Assembly: GCA_963750965.1 (NCBI GenBank)
Contig: CAVVSK010000022.1
Span: forward strand, 124,001-188,000
From: CANKHA01 sp963750965
GTDB taxonomy: Bacteria > Pseudomonadota > Alphaproteobacteria > Rhizobiales > Xanthobacteraceae
DNA: 64,000 bases
Direction of reading: 5' to 3'
The notes under the pieces are model-generated. The model was not told the DNA's origin and made no database searches. It was given only the letters and a program-made list of their open reading frames with translations. Every line of letters starts with the position of its first letter. Within the stretch, counting starts at the first letter, position 1. The translations under genes and the position numbers were made by a program. Positions 9,339 to 17,574 of the stretch are shown piece after piece.

Positions 9339-9381
9339 AGGTCATCCTCGCAAATTGTTTGCTTGCGCAGGATAGCGCGAG

Positions 9382-9395
9382 TTGGTCTAGACTAA
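9382..9395. promoter_or_regulatory. candidate operator for the MocR/GntR regulator
   Basis: The sequence TTGGTCTAGACTAA is palindromic at 12 of 14 positions and has the GGTCTAGACC-like core known from some GntR-family operators (NagR/DasR type). It lies in the 87-base gap between the divergent methyltransferase and regulator genes, where autoregulation and control of the neighbour would be expected. Its function is inferred from position and symmetry only. Confidence 0.4.
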
Positions 9396-9425
9396 TGATC
9401 CAAGATCTTGAAATCTGGCTGGACC

Positions 9426-10865
9426 ATGATCCGACAGAAGCAGGCTGCTTCGTCACCCCATGACAGGAGCCTTACGCTCTATCGCCAAGTATATCAGCGG
9501 ATTCGTTCCGAGATATTGTCCGGGCGGCTGGCCGCCGGCACGCGCCTTCCATCGACGCGAACGTTAGCAAGCGAATTGGCCGTCGCGCGCGGAACGGTTG
9601 TGGCCGCATTTCAGATGCTCGCCGGCGAGGGCTATACCGTGAGCGACGGCGCGCGCGGAACGATCGTTAATTTGGCGCTGCCCCACGCTCGGAAACCAAA
9701 ACCCTCGGCCGAGCTGGCGCAACCTGGTGACGAACTTTGCAATCCCATCCGTACCCCGCCGACACCGCTCGTATTTCAAATCGGATTGCCGGCGCTGGAT
9801 GCATTCCCGCGCAAGCAATGGACGCATATCGCTACGCGTGTAGCGCGGCAGCTCGATGCACAGCAGATGATTAATCCCAATCTGCACGACGTCATGGGTT
9901 ATGAGCCCTTGCGGCGCGCCATTGCGAGCTATTTGCGGATCGCGCGCGATATCACATGCTCCGCTGATCAGATTCTGATCACCGCAGGCTTTCAAGGTGC
10001 TCTTGGCCTAATCATTCAGGCGTTGCTCAAACCGGGCTCTAAGGTTTGGGTGGAAGATCCCGGATATTTCTTTGCCCGAAACCTGCTGCAGCAGGCGCGG
10101 CTTCGGCTCGTGGGCGTCAAGATCGATGATGCGGGACTCAACGTCGCTGCGGCGAGCCGTAACGCCCCAGACGCGGCACTCGCGCTGGTGACACCATCCC
10201 ATCAATTTCCCCTTGGTATGACGCTGCCAATCGATCGTAGGCTTGCCTTGCTCGACTGGGCCGATCGCCAGCGCGCCTGGATCGTCGAGGACGATTACGA
10301 CTGCGAGTTCCATCATCGCGGTCTTCCTCCTCCGGCGCTCAAAAGCCTGGATCGAAGCGGACGCGTTCTTTACGTCGGCTCCTTCAGCAAGGTGCTCTTT
10401 CCCGGGCTGCGACTTGGATATCTCGTCGTACCTGGCGCTATCGCCGAACGTTTCGCGCGCGTTGCGGCCGCCGCTTTTCCGACGCCTGCAATTATGATTC
10501 AGAAAACCGTAGAATCCTTCATGTCGCATGGCCATTTCGCCCGTCACCTGAGCCGCATGCGGACGCTTTATAGCGCCCGCCGCAAGGTGCTTGCTGCGGC
10601 AATCGAATCGACAATGCCGCAGTTTGTGGAAATCCGATTGCAAGACGGGGGAATGCATTTTGTCGCTTGGCTTAGCGGACGCTTTCGGGACGCCGAGATA
10701 ATCCAACACTTGTACCGGAAGGGCATCGGTCCTGCGCCGCTGTCGCGCTGCTCGCTAAGGGCGTCGAGCCACAATGGGCTCTTAATTGGATACACCAATG
10801 TGGCAGAGGAGCATGCTGCATCGGCCGCACGCCGCATGCTTGCCGCCCTCCAAGGAGTTCGATGA
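9426..10865 (+). CDS. MocR/PdxR-family transcriptional regulator (GntR HTH fused to aminotransferase domain)
   Basis: Chimeric regulator of about 479 residues. An N-terminal GntR winged helix (LYRQVYQRIRSEILSGRL, then STRTLASELAVARGTVV) binds DNA. A linker leads into a fold-type I aminotransferase domain: LITAGFQGALGLI, VEDDYDCEFHH, and VGSFSKVLFPGLRLGYLV with the conserved PLP lysine. Family members sense PLP or amino compounds such as GABA or taurine through the bound cofactor. The ATG at 9426 is chosen over a TTG at 9408 because it gives the usual short N terminus before the HTH. The gene is divergent from the ICMT-like gene with a palindrome in the gap. The effector is not predictable from sequence. 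Confidence 0.85.
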   Translation: MIRQKQAASSPHDRSLTLYRQVYQRIRSEILSGRLAAGTRLPSTRTLASELAVARGTVVAAFQMLAGEGYTVSDGARGTIVNLALPHARKPKPSAELAQPGDELCNPIRTPPTPLVFQIGLPALDAFPRKQWTHIATRVARQLDAQQMINPNLHDVMGYEPLRRAIASYLRIARDITCSADQILITAGFQGALGLIIQALLKPGSKVWVEDPGYFFARNLLQQARLRLVGVKIDDAGLNVAAASRNAPDAALALVTPSHQFPLGMTLPIDRRLALLDWADRQRAWIVEDDYDCEFHHRGLPPPALKSLDRSGRVLYVGSFSKVLFPGLRLGYLVVPGAIAERFARVAAAAFPTPAIMIQKTVESFMSHGHFARHLSRMRTLYSARRKVLAAAIESTMPQFVEIRLQDGGMHFVAWLSGRFRDAEIIQHLYRKGIGPAPLSRCSLRASSHNGLLIGYTNVAEEHAASAARRMLAALQGVR

Positions 10866-10949
10866 GTCCAAGCTTTCGGACTTTAAACTGATGCCGAGAT
10901 CACCCAGGCACGTGGCTCTGGATTCCGGAATCGCTCTCCGCGATGGCCG

Positions 10950-12185
10950 CTACCCGCCTTGCCGCAGGCGGGCGAGCACCCGCAGCCCGGGATAGCCGTC
11001 GGCAGGAGTAATACCGACCTTCTGCTGGAAGGCGCGCACAGCCTTCATCGTGTCGTTGCCGACGCGGCCATCGGTGCCTTGCGTGTCGAAGCCCATTGCC
11101 GTGAGACGCGTCTGAATCTCCTGCAATTCCGCCAAGGTCATCCTGCGCTCGCCGCCGGGAAATTGCTGCTGGAAATCCGGCAGGCCGCGGACCAGATCGC
11201 CGAGATGCAGCAGTGCCAGCGTATAGGCATCGGATGGATTGTAAGACCGGAAGGCAAAATAGTTCTGCCCGATCAGGAAAGCAGGACCGCCGCGCTCGGG
11301 GAGCCAGAGCCGCACTTCATCGCCGGGTCGGGCGAAACCCGCGCCATCAGCGCGCGCGACGCCAAGCTCCCGCCATTTGGCATAAGTACGCCTTGTCTTC
11401 TTGTCGGCCAGCTGCCGGTTGAAACCATCCGACAGCCGCACCTCGCAGCCCCAAATCTCGCCGCGCCGGTAACGTCCGCGCTTGGCGATATAGGCGGCGG
11501 TGCCGGCGAGGGCATCGTCAAGCTGGAAGGGAGAAATCTTTCCATCCTTGTTGTGGTCGAGGCCCATATTGAGCCAGACCTCAGGCATCCATTGGGTATG
11601 GCCCATGGCGCCGGCCCAGGAGCCGACCATCTCGGACGGCTCGGCCCAGCCGCGCTGAATGATGACCAGAGCGTTGAGCAATTCCTGTTCCCAGTATTTG
11701 CGCCTGCGCGGCTCTCCCCAGGCGAGCGCCGCCAGCGCCGGGATAACCGGGCGCATGTAGCGCGGATTGGCCACGACGTCGCCGAACGATGACTCCATGC
11801 CCCACAAGCCGAGCAGGAGATAGCGGTCGACGCCGTAGTCTTGCTCGACCTTCGCCAGCAGCGCCTCATGTTCCTTCGCACGGGCCTTGCCGGTGATGAC
11901 ACGGTGATCGGAGCAGCGGCGATTGATGTATTGCCAAAGCGCTTCGGTGAATTCCGGCTGCGCGCGGTCGAGCGCATAAACGGAGGTGTCCGGCTTTACG
12001 CCGCGCATCACGCGATCATAAGTTTGTTCCGATATACCTCGTGCAAGCGCTCGGGGCCGGAAGGCGGCGACCCAACGCTCGAAGCTCATCGAGGAATTCT
12101 GTGCCTGCGCAGGCTTGCCCGCGGCAAGAAAGGAGAAAGCGCCGAGCATGCCGGCGAGCCATGAGCGGCGGGTAAGATTCGACAT
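10950..12185 (-). CDS. lytic murein transglycosylase (MltB family) with C-terminal peptidoglycan-binding domain
   Basis: Cleaves the MurNAc-GlcNAc bond of peptidoglycan in the periplasm, forming 1,6-anhydro ends. The 411-residue protein starts with a signal sequence (SNLTRRSWLAGMLGAFSFLAA, ending near KPAQAQ) that has a Tat-like RR pair. The SLT_2 domain shows LLGLWGMESSFGDVV with the catalytic Glu, AGAMGHTQWMP, and DDALAGTAAYIAKRG. The last 60 residues (EIQTRLTAMGFDTQGTDGRV onward) form a peptidoglycan-binding domain. A start at 12185 is preferred over 12194 because of spacing to the ggaa upstream. The neighbour efp is on the same strand about 100 bp upstream, and a functional link is not evident. 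Confidence 0.9.
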   Translation of the reverse strand: MSNLTRRSWLAGMLGAFSFLAAGKPAQAQNSSMSFERWVAAFRPRALARGISEQTYDRVMRGVKPDTSVYALDRAQPEFTEALWQYINRRCSDHRVITGKARAKEHEALLAKVEQDYGVDRYLLLGLWGMESSFGDVVANPRYMRPVIPALAALAWGEPRRRKYWEQELLNALVIIQRGWAEPSEMVGSWAGAMGHTQWMPEVWLNMGLDHNKDGKISPFQLDDALAGTAAYIAKRGRYRRGEIWGCEVRLSDGFNRQLADKKTRRTYAKWRELGVARADGAGFARPGDEVRLWLPERGGPAFLIGQNYFAFRSYNPSDAYTLALLHLGDLVRGLPDFQQQFPGGERRMTLAELQEIQTRLTAMGFDTQGTDGRVGNDTMKAVRAFQQKVGITPADGYPGLRVLARLRQGG

Positions 12186-12286
12186 AACTTGCATTCCAGC
12201 TGCGCAATGTGCCCAAGCAATGGCGGCGAGCGCGCTGCGGCCGCCCAGCGATGCCCGAGGATATCTCGGTTCCCCGCGGTGCGGGA

Positions 12287-12853
12287 TCAGTCCTTGGCCC
12301 GTTCCACATAGGAGCCATCGGCGGTCATAACGACCACCCGGGTGCCGGTGGCGATATGGGTCGGCACCATGGTGCGAGCACCGTTCGAAAGCTTGGCCGG
12401 CTTGAACGAGCCCGAGGCAGTTTGGCCCTTCATCGATGGCTCGGTTTCCACGACTTCCAAAGTGACGCGCGGCGGCAGCTCGATCGACACCGCTATGCCC
12501 TCATGCATGCTCAGCTTCACCTTCATGCCTTCCTGCAGGAACGCCGCCTGGTCGCCGATTACATCGGCCGCTACCGCCACCTGGTCGTAGGTTTCAGTGT
12601 TCATGAAGTGGAAACCGTCGGCGTCCTGATAAAGGAAGCTGAACTCCTTATCCTCAACATGCGCCCGTTCGACCTGTTCCGTCGTCTTGTAGCGCTGCTG
12701 GGTCTTCACCCCGTCGCTGATCCGGCGCATATCGACCTGGGTGGTGGGAGTGCCTTTGCCCGGATGGAAGTTTTCGGCATTAAGCACGGCGTAGAGCTTG
12801 CCGTCGATTTCGACGATATTGCCTTTACGAAGCGAACTGGCGATGACTTTCAC
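12287..12853 (-). CDS. efp: elongation factor P
   Basis: Rescues ribosomes stalled at polyproline stretches by binding between the P and E sites. The product has 188 residues, the standard length, starting at a GTG (12851-12853 complement) preceded by gaggaa. Domain I carries the loop HPGKGTPTTQ in which K33 corresponds to the lysine that EpmA/EpmB modify in E. coli. The C-terminal signature around EPSMKGQTASGSFKPA and the final OB domain are complete. It is divergent from epmA-epmB, so substrate and modification enzymes sit together and probably share the 143-bp promoter region. Confidence 0.95.
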   Translation of the reverse strand: MKVIASSLRKGNIVEIDGKLYAVLNAENFHPGKGTPTTQVDMRRISDGVKTQQRYKTTEQVERAHVEDKEFSFLYQDADGFHFMNTETYDQVAVAADVIGDQAAFLQEGMKVKLSMHEGIAVSIELPPRVTLEVVETEPSMKGQTASGSFKPAKLSNGARTMVPTHIATGTRVVVMTADGSYVERAKD

Positions 12854-12996
12854 GGATATTCCTCGGATGGTGGAGGCCGGGCTGGCCCCATTGTGGGGCG
12901 GGTGCTCCAGCGATGATTTCGGGCCGCACCATACTGATCCTGAGGCCGGATGCCAGCATTTCCCGCGCTTTTGATGTTCACTGAGGCAATTTAGGA

Positions 12997-14046
12997 ATGG
13001 CCGAGCCGTCGCCCTGGTGGACTCCGGCCCTGCATGCCGACCGGCGGCCTTTCCTGCTGGCCCGGGGCCGGATTGCAGCACGGCTACGGCAATGGTTCGC
13101 GGAGCGGGATTTCTTTGAGGTAGAGACCGGCATCCTGCAGCCTTCGCCCGGGAACGAGACCCACCTGCATGCCTTTGCTACCGAACTGAGGGGCCCCCAT
13201 GGCGTATCGGTGCAGCGCTATCTGCGCACGTCGCCGGAATTCGCCTGCAAGAAGCTGCTGGCAGCGGGCGAACGGCGGATTTTCGATTTCGCCCGGGTGT
13301 TTCGCAACCGGGAGCGCACCGCGCTGCATGCGCCGGAATTCACCTTGCTGGAATGGTATCGCGCCAATGAGCCTTATGAGGTGCTCATGGAAGACTGCGC
13401 GGCCTTATTGGCTCTAGCGGCGGAGGACGCGGCTGTCACCCGCTTCAGCTTCCGCGACCGCAGCATCGATCCATTCTTGCCGCCGGAGCGCCTAAGCGTG
13501 GCGGAGGCCTTCCAGCACCATGCCGGCGTTGATCTGCTGGCGACCCTTGAGGATGGACAAATGGACCGCGATGGCCTTGCCGCCGCGGCGCGATCCGCCG
13601 GTGTGCAGACCGCGGAGGACGACACCTGGGGAGATATCTTCAGCCGCGTGCTGGTGGAAAAGATCGAGCCTAAGCTCGGCATTGGCCGCGCCACCATCCT
13701 GGACCAGTATCCTGCCGTTCTTTCCGCACTGGCGCGGCCGTCGCCGCGGGATCCGCGGGTTGCCGAGCGATTCGAGCTTTATGCCTGTGGAGTTGAACTC
13801 GCGAACGGGTTCGGTGAGCTGAACGATCCGCAGGAGCAGCGTCGCCGCCTGACCGAGGAGATGGCGGAGAAGAAGCGGCGCTATGGCGAGAGCTATCCCT
13901 TGGACGAAGATTTCCTCGCCGCCCTCGGCGCCATGCCGGCCGCCAGCGGGATCGCGCTTGGCTTCGACCGGCTGGTCATGCTGGCCACCGGCGCCTCACG
14001 CATCGATCAGGTTCTGTGGACACCGCCGGTCGATCCCCCCGATTAA
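12997..14046 (+). CDS. epmA: EF-P lysine lysyltransferase EpmA (PoxA/GenX)
   Basis: Attaches (R)-beta-lysine to the conserved lysine of EF-P. It is a class II lysyl-tRNA synthetase paralogue of 349 residues without an anticodon-binding domain. The class II motifs are visible: motif 2 in FARVFRNRERTALHAPEFTLLEWY, motif 3 in SGIALGFDRLVMLATGA, and the acidic segment GVELANGFGELNDPQEQRRR. It starts 143 bp from the divergent efp and is followed by epmB 75 bp downstream. The trio makes a complete beta-lysylation pathway. Confidence 0.95.
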   Translation: MAEPSPWWTPALHADRRPFLLARGRIAARLRQWFAERDFFEVETGILQPSPGNETHLHAFATELRGPHGVSVQRYLRTSPEFACKKLLAAGERRIFDFARVFRNRERTALHAPEFTLLEWYRANEPYEVLMEDCAALLALAAEDAAVTRFSFRDRSIDPFLPPERLSVAEAFQHHAGVDLLATLEDGQMDRDGLAAAARSAGVQTAEDDTWGDIFSRVLVEKIEPKLGIGRATILDQYPAVLSALARPSPRDPRVAERFELYACGVELANGFGELNDPQEQRRRLTEEMAEKKRRYGESYPLDEDFLAALGAMPAASGIALGFDRLVMLATGASRIDQVLWTPPVDPPD

Positions 14047-14121
14047 TCCCGCGCTTCGCCTTGTTTAAGGCGCGGAGGCCCGGCAAAACGCACCGCTCAC
14101 GTGCGAGAATGGACCACCGTC

Positions 14122-15183
14122 ATGAACTCGATTGAACGCACCCTCCGCAGCCCCGCGCAGCTGGCGACGAGCGGGCTGATTCCCGCCGACCAGGTGGCCG
14201 AGCTGGAAAAAGTCGCTGCACGCTATGCAGTTGCGCTCACACCCGCGGTGGCGGGTCTGATCGATCCGGGCAACGCCAATGATCCGATCGCGCGCCAATT
14301 TCTTCCCGATGTTGCCGAGCTGGTGACGAGGCGGGAGGAGAGGGCGGATCCGATCGGCGACGACACCCATAGCCCGGTGGAAGGAATCGTGCATCGCTAT
14401 CCCGACCGCGTGCTGCTCAAGCTCGTGCATGTCTGCGCCGTCTATTGCCGCTTCTGCTTCCGGCGCGAGACCGTAGGCCCGGGACAGAAGCATGCGCTCA
14501 CCCCTGACGCCCTGGAACAAGCGCTGGCTTATATCCGTGAGCATCGAGAAATCTGGGAAGTCATTCTGACGGGCGGCGATCCGCTGGTGCTGTCGCCGCG
14601 AAGGCTAGAAGCCGTCGTGAAGCAACTGGCGGCAATCGACCACGTGAAGGTGTTGCGGTTGCATACCCGCGTGCCGGTCGTGGATCCCCGGCGTATGACG
14701 CCGGCGCTGGTGCGCGCCGTCACAGCCTTCGGCAAGGCCGCCTATGTGGTCCTGCACGTCAATCATCCGCGGGAGCTGACGCGGGAGGCGCGCGCCGCCT
14801 GTGCAAGGATTGCCAATGCCGGCATTCCGCTGCTCAGTCAGTCGGTGCTGCTCAAGGGTGTCAACGACGATGCGCAGACTCTCGGCGACCTGATGCGCAG
14901 CTTGGTCGAGTGCCGGATCAAGCCCTACTATTTGCATCACGGCGATCTTGCGCCAGGGACAGCGCATCTGCGCACCTCGATTGAACACGGGCAGGATCTG
15001 ATGCGCGGCTTGCGCGGCGACTTTTCCGGCCTGTGCCAACCCACCTATGTCCTGGATATCCCCGGCGGGCAGGGCAAGTCGCCGGTCGGGCCAAATTATT
15101 TGCAGGCGGTAGGGCGGGCGAGCTATCTCGTCGAGGACTATCGGGGCGGCCGGCACAGCTATCCGCCCGCGGCGGATAGCTAG
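14122..15183 (+). CDS. epmB: EF-P beta-lysylation protein EpmB (lysine 2,3-aminomutase family, radical SAM)
   Basis: Converts L-alpha-lysine to (R)-beta-lysine for EpmA. The 353-residue radical SAM enzyme has the CX3CX2C cluster motif in CAVYCRFCFRRETVG, the GGDPL motif in EVILTGGDPLVLSPRR, and the PLP- and substrate-binding C-terminal part (SQSVLLKGVNDD, then KPYYLHHGDLAPGTAHL). The ATG at 14122 (MNSIERTLRSPAQL) is preferred to a GTG at 14101 because it matches the usual N terminus. Its stop overlaps the stop of the convergent lipoprotein gene. Position directly after epmA supports EpmB rather than a catabolic aminomutase. Confidence 0.9.
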   Translation: MNSIERTLRSPAQLATSGLIPADQVAELEKVAARYAVALTPAVAGLIDPGNANDPIARQFLPDVAELVTRREERADPIGDDTHSPVEGIVHRYPDRVLLKLVHVCAVYCRFCFRRETVGPGQKHALTPDALEQALAYIREHREIWEVILTGGDPLVLSPRRLEAVVKQLAAIDHVKVLRLHTRVPVVDPRRMTPALVRAVTAFGKAAYVVLHVNHPRELTREARAACARIANAGIPLLSQSVLLKGVNDDAQTLGDLMRSLVECRIKPYYLHHGDLAPGTAHLRTSIEHGQDLMRGLRGDFSGLCQPTYVLDIPGGQGKSPVGPNYLQAVGRASYLVEDYRGGRHSYPPAADS

Positions 15184-15635
15184 CGGCGTAACTGTTCCAG
15201 CTCGGGAAACGGCTGATAGCTAGCAGAGGCGCAATAATCACGCAGGGGCCGGTAAGTTTCGCTCCCGGCGCCTGCGTCCCCGTCGGCTGGGCTGAGCTCG
15301 ATCAGGCGATCGAATTTGCCGGAGACGAAGACCGCAAGGCGATCTCTTAAGCCGGTATAGCGTCCCGTATTGTTCTTGGCATTGTAGCGGAGGCAGCTGG
15401 CGTAGCGTTCGAGGTCGATAACCATCAGTTTCTGCGGCTCCGACATGGCCGCATTGCGCACATTCTCTGGACTATTGAGATAGGTGCGCATAAAGGCGAG
15501 CAGATCGGGTTTGTAATTCGCCGGCCTGACGTTCTGCGCTTCAAGGATCTTGCGTTCGGTCTCGATAGCGTAGCGGTCCGCGCATCCGCTTGCGGCGACG
15601 CCGATCAAAAGAATGAGCCAGGAAGTCTGCGCCAT
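15180..15635 (-). CDS. small putative lipoprotein of unknown function
   Basis: Started at 15635 the product has 151 residues and a clear lipoprotein signal: MAQTSWLILLIGVAASGC, with the cysteine as the lipidated residue. The mature part (ERKILEAQNVRPANYKPDLL, then LNSPENVRNAAMS, KLMVIDLERYASCLRYNAKN) has no domain I can name, but it reads as a coherent folded protein with two further cysteines. An in-frame start at 15692 would bury the lipobox and is disfavoured. The gene is convergent with epmB with overlapping stops. The product probably lies in the cell envelope. Confidence 0.65.
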   Translation of the reverse strand: MAQTSWLILLIGVAASGCADRYAIETERKILEAQNVRPANYKPDLLAFMRTYLNSPENVRNAAMSEPQKLMVIDLERYASCLRYNAKNNTGRYTGLRDRLAVFVSGKFDRLIELSPADGDAGAGSETYRPLRDYCASASYQPFPELEQLRR

Positions 15636-15919
15636 AGGTGCCGCAAGGAATCGGGTTTGCCGTGCAGAGCTAACGCATTGCGTGAGATTCATTCAACATC
15701 GAAAAAAGCGAGCTTCTTGCCGCTAACCTTGCGCAATTAAATCGCCCCCGCTTGGTTGCAATTTGGGCCGAATAGGCCTATGTCTGCAGCGTTCGAGATT
15801 TTGCCTGATCTGGTTTTTCCCCGAAAGGGGCTTCTCCCTGACAACGCTGAAATTCGGACAAGGCGGCGCGATAGTCGAGCCGCCGAACAAACGCCGATGT
15901 GCGTTACAAAGGAGCTACA
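15636..15919. other. intergenic region upstream of the cold-shock gene
   Basis: This 284-base spacer holds the outward start regions of the lipoprotein and cold-shock genes. Cold-shock genes often carry a long structured leader, but I see no conserved cold-box sequence that I can assert. There are no other features. Confidence 0.35.
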
Positions 15920-16123
15920 ATGGCCGTAGGTACGGTAAAGTTTTTCAACTCGCAAAAAGGCTTCGGCTTCATCCAGCCGACCGATGGTGGACCTGACGTG
16001 TTCGTTCATGTCTCTGCGGTCGAGCGTGCTGGTATGCGTGGCCTCGTTGAGGGTCAGAAGATCAGCTACGACGTGGTGAGCGAGCGCGGCAAGAGCGCTG
16101 CCTCCAACCTGCAAGAAGCATAA
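15920..16123 (+). CDS. cold-shock-domain protein (CspA family)
   Basis: RNA and single-stranded-DNA chaperone of 67 residues consisting of one cold-shock domain. RNP1 is KGFGFIQP and RNP2 is DVFVHVSAV, both complete. The ATG at 15920 has ggag at 15911-15914, and an in-frame start 21 bases upstream has no site. A strong hairpin with a T-run follows at 16146-16184. A second cold-shock gene on the opposite strand converges on the same terminator. Confidence 0.95.
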   Translation: MAVGTVKFFNSQKGFGFIQPTDGGPDVFVHVSAVERAGMRGLVEGQKISYDVVSERGKSAASNLQEA

Positions 16124-16145
16124 GCTTCGCTGATCCAGCAATGAG

Positions 16146-16184
16146 AAAAAGCCCGACGCCGAAAGGTGCCGGGCTTTTTCTTTA
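16146..16184 (+). terminator. rho-independent terminator, probably bidirectional
   Basis: The stem aaaaagcccg (16146-16155) pairs with cgggcttttt (16170-16179) and is flanked by A-run and T-run. It serves the upstream cold-shock gene and, read on the other strand, can end the convergent second cold-shock gene. Confidence 0.85.
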
Positions 16185-16207
16185 TTCCCCTCAGGGCGAC
16201 GACGAGA

Positions 16208-16414
16208 TTACGTCACCTTGAGATTTTCGGCTGACTGCTTGCCGCGGTTTTCCACGATCTCATATTCGACGACTTGCCCCTCGTTCAGGGTGCTGAGGCC
16301 GGCGCGCTCCACAGCCGAAATATGTACGAATACGTCCCGACCGCCGCCGCCCTGCGGCTGGATAAAGCCGTAGCCTTTGGTCGGATTGAACCACTTCACA
16401 GTGCCTCGAGCCAT
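16208..16414 (-). CDS. cold-shock-domain protein (CspA family)
   Basis: Single cold-shock domain of 68 residues: MARGTVKWFNPTKGYGFIQP carries RNP1, and RDVFVHISAVERAG carries RNP2. The start at 16414 is chosen because ggag lies seven bases upstream on the minus strand; an adjacent ATG at 16417 is possible. It is about 60% similar by eye to the other cold-shock protein, with which it converges, and looks like an older paralogue rather than a recent copy. Confidence 0.95.
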   Translation of the reverse strand: MARGTVKWFNPTKGYGFIQPQGGGGRDVFVHISAVERAGLSTLNEGQVVEYEIVENRGKQSAENLKVT

Positions 16415-16962
16415 CATCGATCTCCAAGTAGTAAACCTTGCAGCCACGGTCGCAGCCACACCACGCAGCTAGAATAGCGCAGATGCCACCGATACGCCAT
16501 GCCCAGATTACAATCCGGTTGGTGCCCTCCAAAGGTCCCGGGACCGAACGTGCCCGAACTCACTCGCTTCGGCAGGGCCCGCCTCTCTTAGTAACAAATC
16601 GGTGATAAACTGAAGCGATCTACGGGAATCGAACCCGTGGTTCCCGTGAAAAGGATGCAAGAGCGTTCGCGGCATTACGCCCATGACTTCACGATGGCCC
16701 CGACGGCAAGTGGTCGTTCGGCATTATAGGGGTAGCTGATCGAGACACTTGCCGCGATCGACGACTCAGGCCCCGAGCGGGACCGAAATCCCGAATTTTA
16801 GACAAGCTCGGGAGGCGGCCGGCGGACGGAGGAGGCGGCGCGCCCCGATCGGACCGGCCATGCCGGACCACTCAAGGTCAAAGCCGAAAATCTGAACGGG
16901 ACGGTCAGCCACTGAGGGCTGGTCAGGGCGGTGCGCAGACGCACTGAGCAGGTTTAGGGACT
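16415..16962. other. intergenic stretch with a decayed tRNA-Glu fragment
   Basis: This 548-base gap has no credible gene. It contains a 20-base exact match to the 3' part of the tRNA-Glu at 28243-28318 (16620-16639), which marks the left edge of the variable region. Confidence 0.6.
16620..16655 (-). repeat. degenerate tRNA-Glu 3'-end fragment (old attachment-site remnant)
   Basis: Positions 16620-16639 (ctacgggaatcgaacccgtg) are identical to the T-arm part of the tRNA-Glu gene at 28 kb, and the following bases to about 16655 match imperfectly. The orientation is the same as the intact tRNA. I read it as the outermost, decayed copy left by serial integration at this tRNA. Confidence 0.6.
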
Positions 16963-17574
16963 TCAAACCAGGTATACGCGGTCTGGCAGTTTCTCGCCCT
17001 TCGGCTCGGTGCGCGGAAAATGCCTCGCAAGCTCGTTTCCACACATGCCGATAGCAGCAACAAAGCCGTCAACGACGCGATCTTGGCGGGCGTGTTCAAC
17101 TAGCGCATCAACAGCCGCCTGCCATGCTGATTGGGGAACGTGAGCAGAAATTCCATCGTCCGCAATAATCCGGGCGTAACGCTCCGCAAGCGAAACGAAG
17201 ATCAAGATCCCGCAACGATCCTTTTTTTGCGCAATGCCGCGGGTGGTAAATTGCTCCATCGCGAAGCGGTAGGCGAGGCGGCGGCGCGCCCTTCGCGGGA
17301 GCAACGCTACGCGCACGCGCGGCAAGCACAACAAAACCGAGAGCACCACGAAGGTAGCGACCTGCAGCGACAAGATGCGGTAGACGGTCATGGACGTGAG
17401 AGCGACAAGCAACCAGGGCAACGCGAGCGCCGCAACCGCGGCCATGGCTACCGGCAAGGCCGTATAGCCCGTCGATGACTGGGCCAAGACGCAAACGATT
17501 TCGCCCGAGGTCTTATCCTCGGCAGCTCGGACGGCGTGCGAAATGCGATCGAGATCTTCTGCTAAAATGCTCAT
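16963..17574 (-). CDS. TPM-domain membrane protein
   Basis: The 203-residue protein has an N-terminal segment AEDKTSGEIVCVLAQSSTGY, two central hydrophobic segments (about 42-62 and 66-86), and then the TPM-like part RGIAQKKDRCGILIFVSLAE with ARIIADDGISAHVPQSAW. Domain order differs from its neighbour, where TPM is N-terminal and exported. The ATG at 17574 overlaps the stop of the upstream TPM gene (TGATG) and has gggag before it, so the two are translationally coupled. With lemA they form a three-gene operon often seen in bacteria. The molecular function is not established. Confidence 0.75.
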   Translation of the reverse strand: MSILAEDLDRISHAVRAAEDKTSGEIVCVLAQSSTGYTALPVAMAAVAALALPWLLVALTSMTVYRILSLQVATFVVLSVLLCLPRVRVALLPRRARRRLAYRFAMEQFTTRGIAQKKDRCGILIFVSLAERYARIIADDGISAHVPQSAWQAAVDALVEHARQDRVVDGFVAAIGMCGNELARHFPRTEPKGEKLPDRVYLV

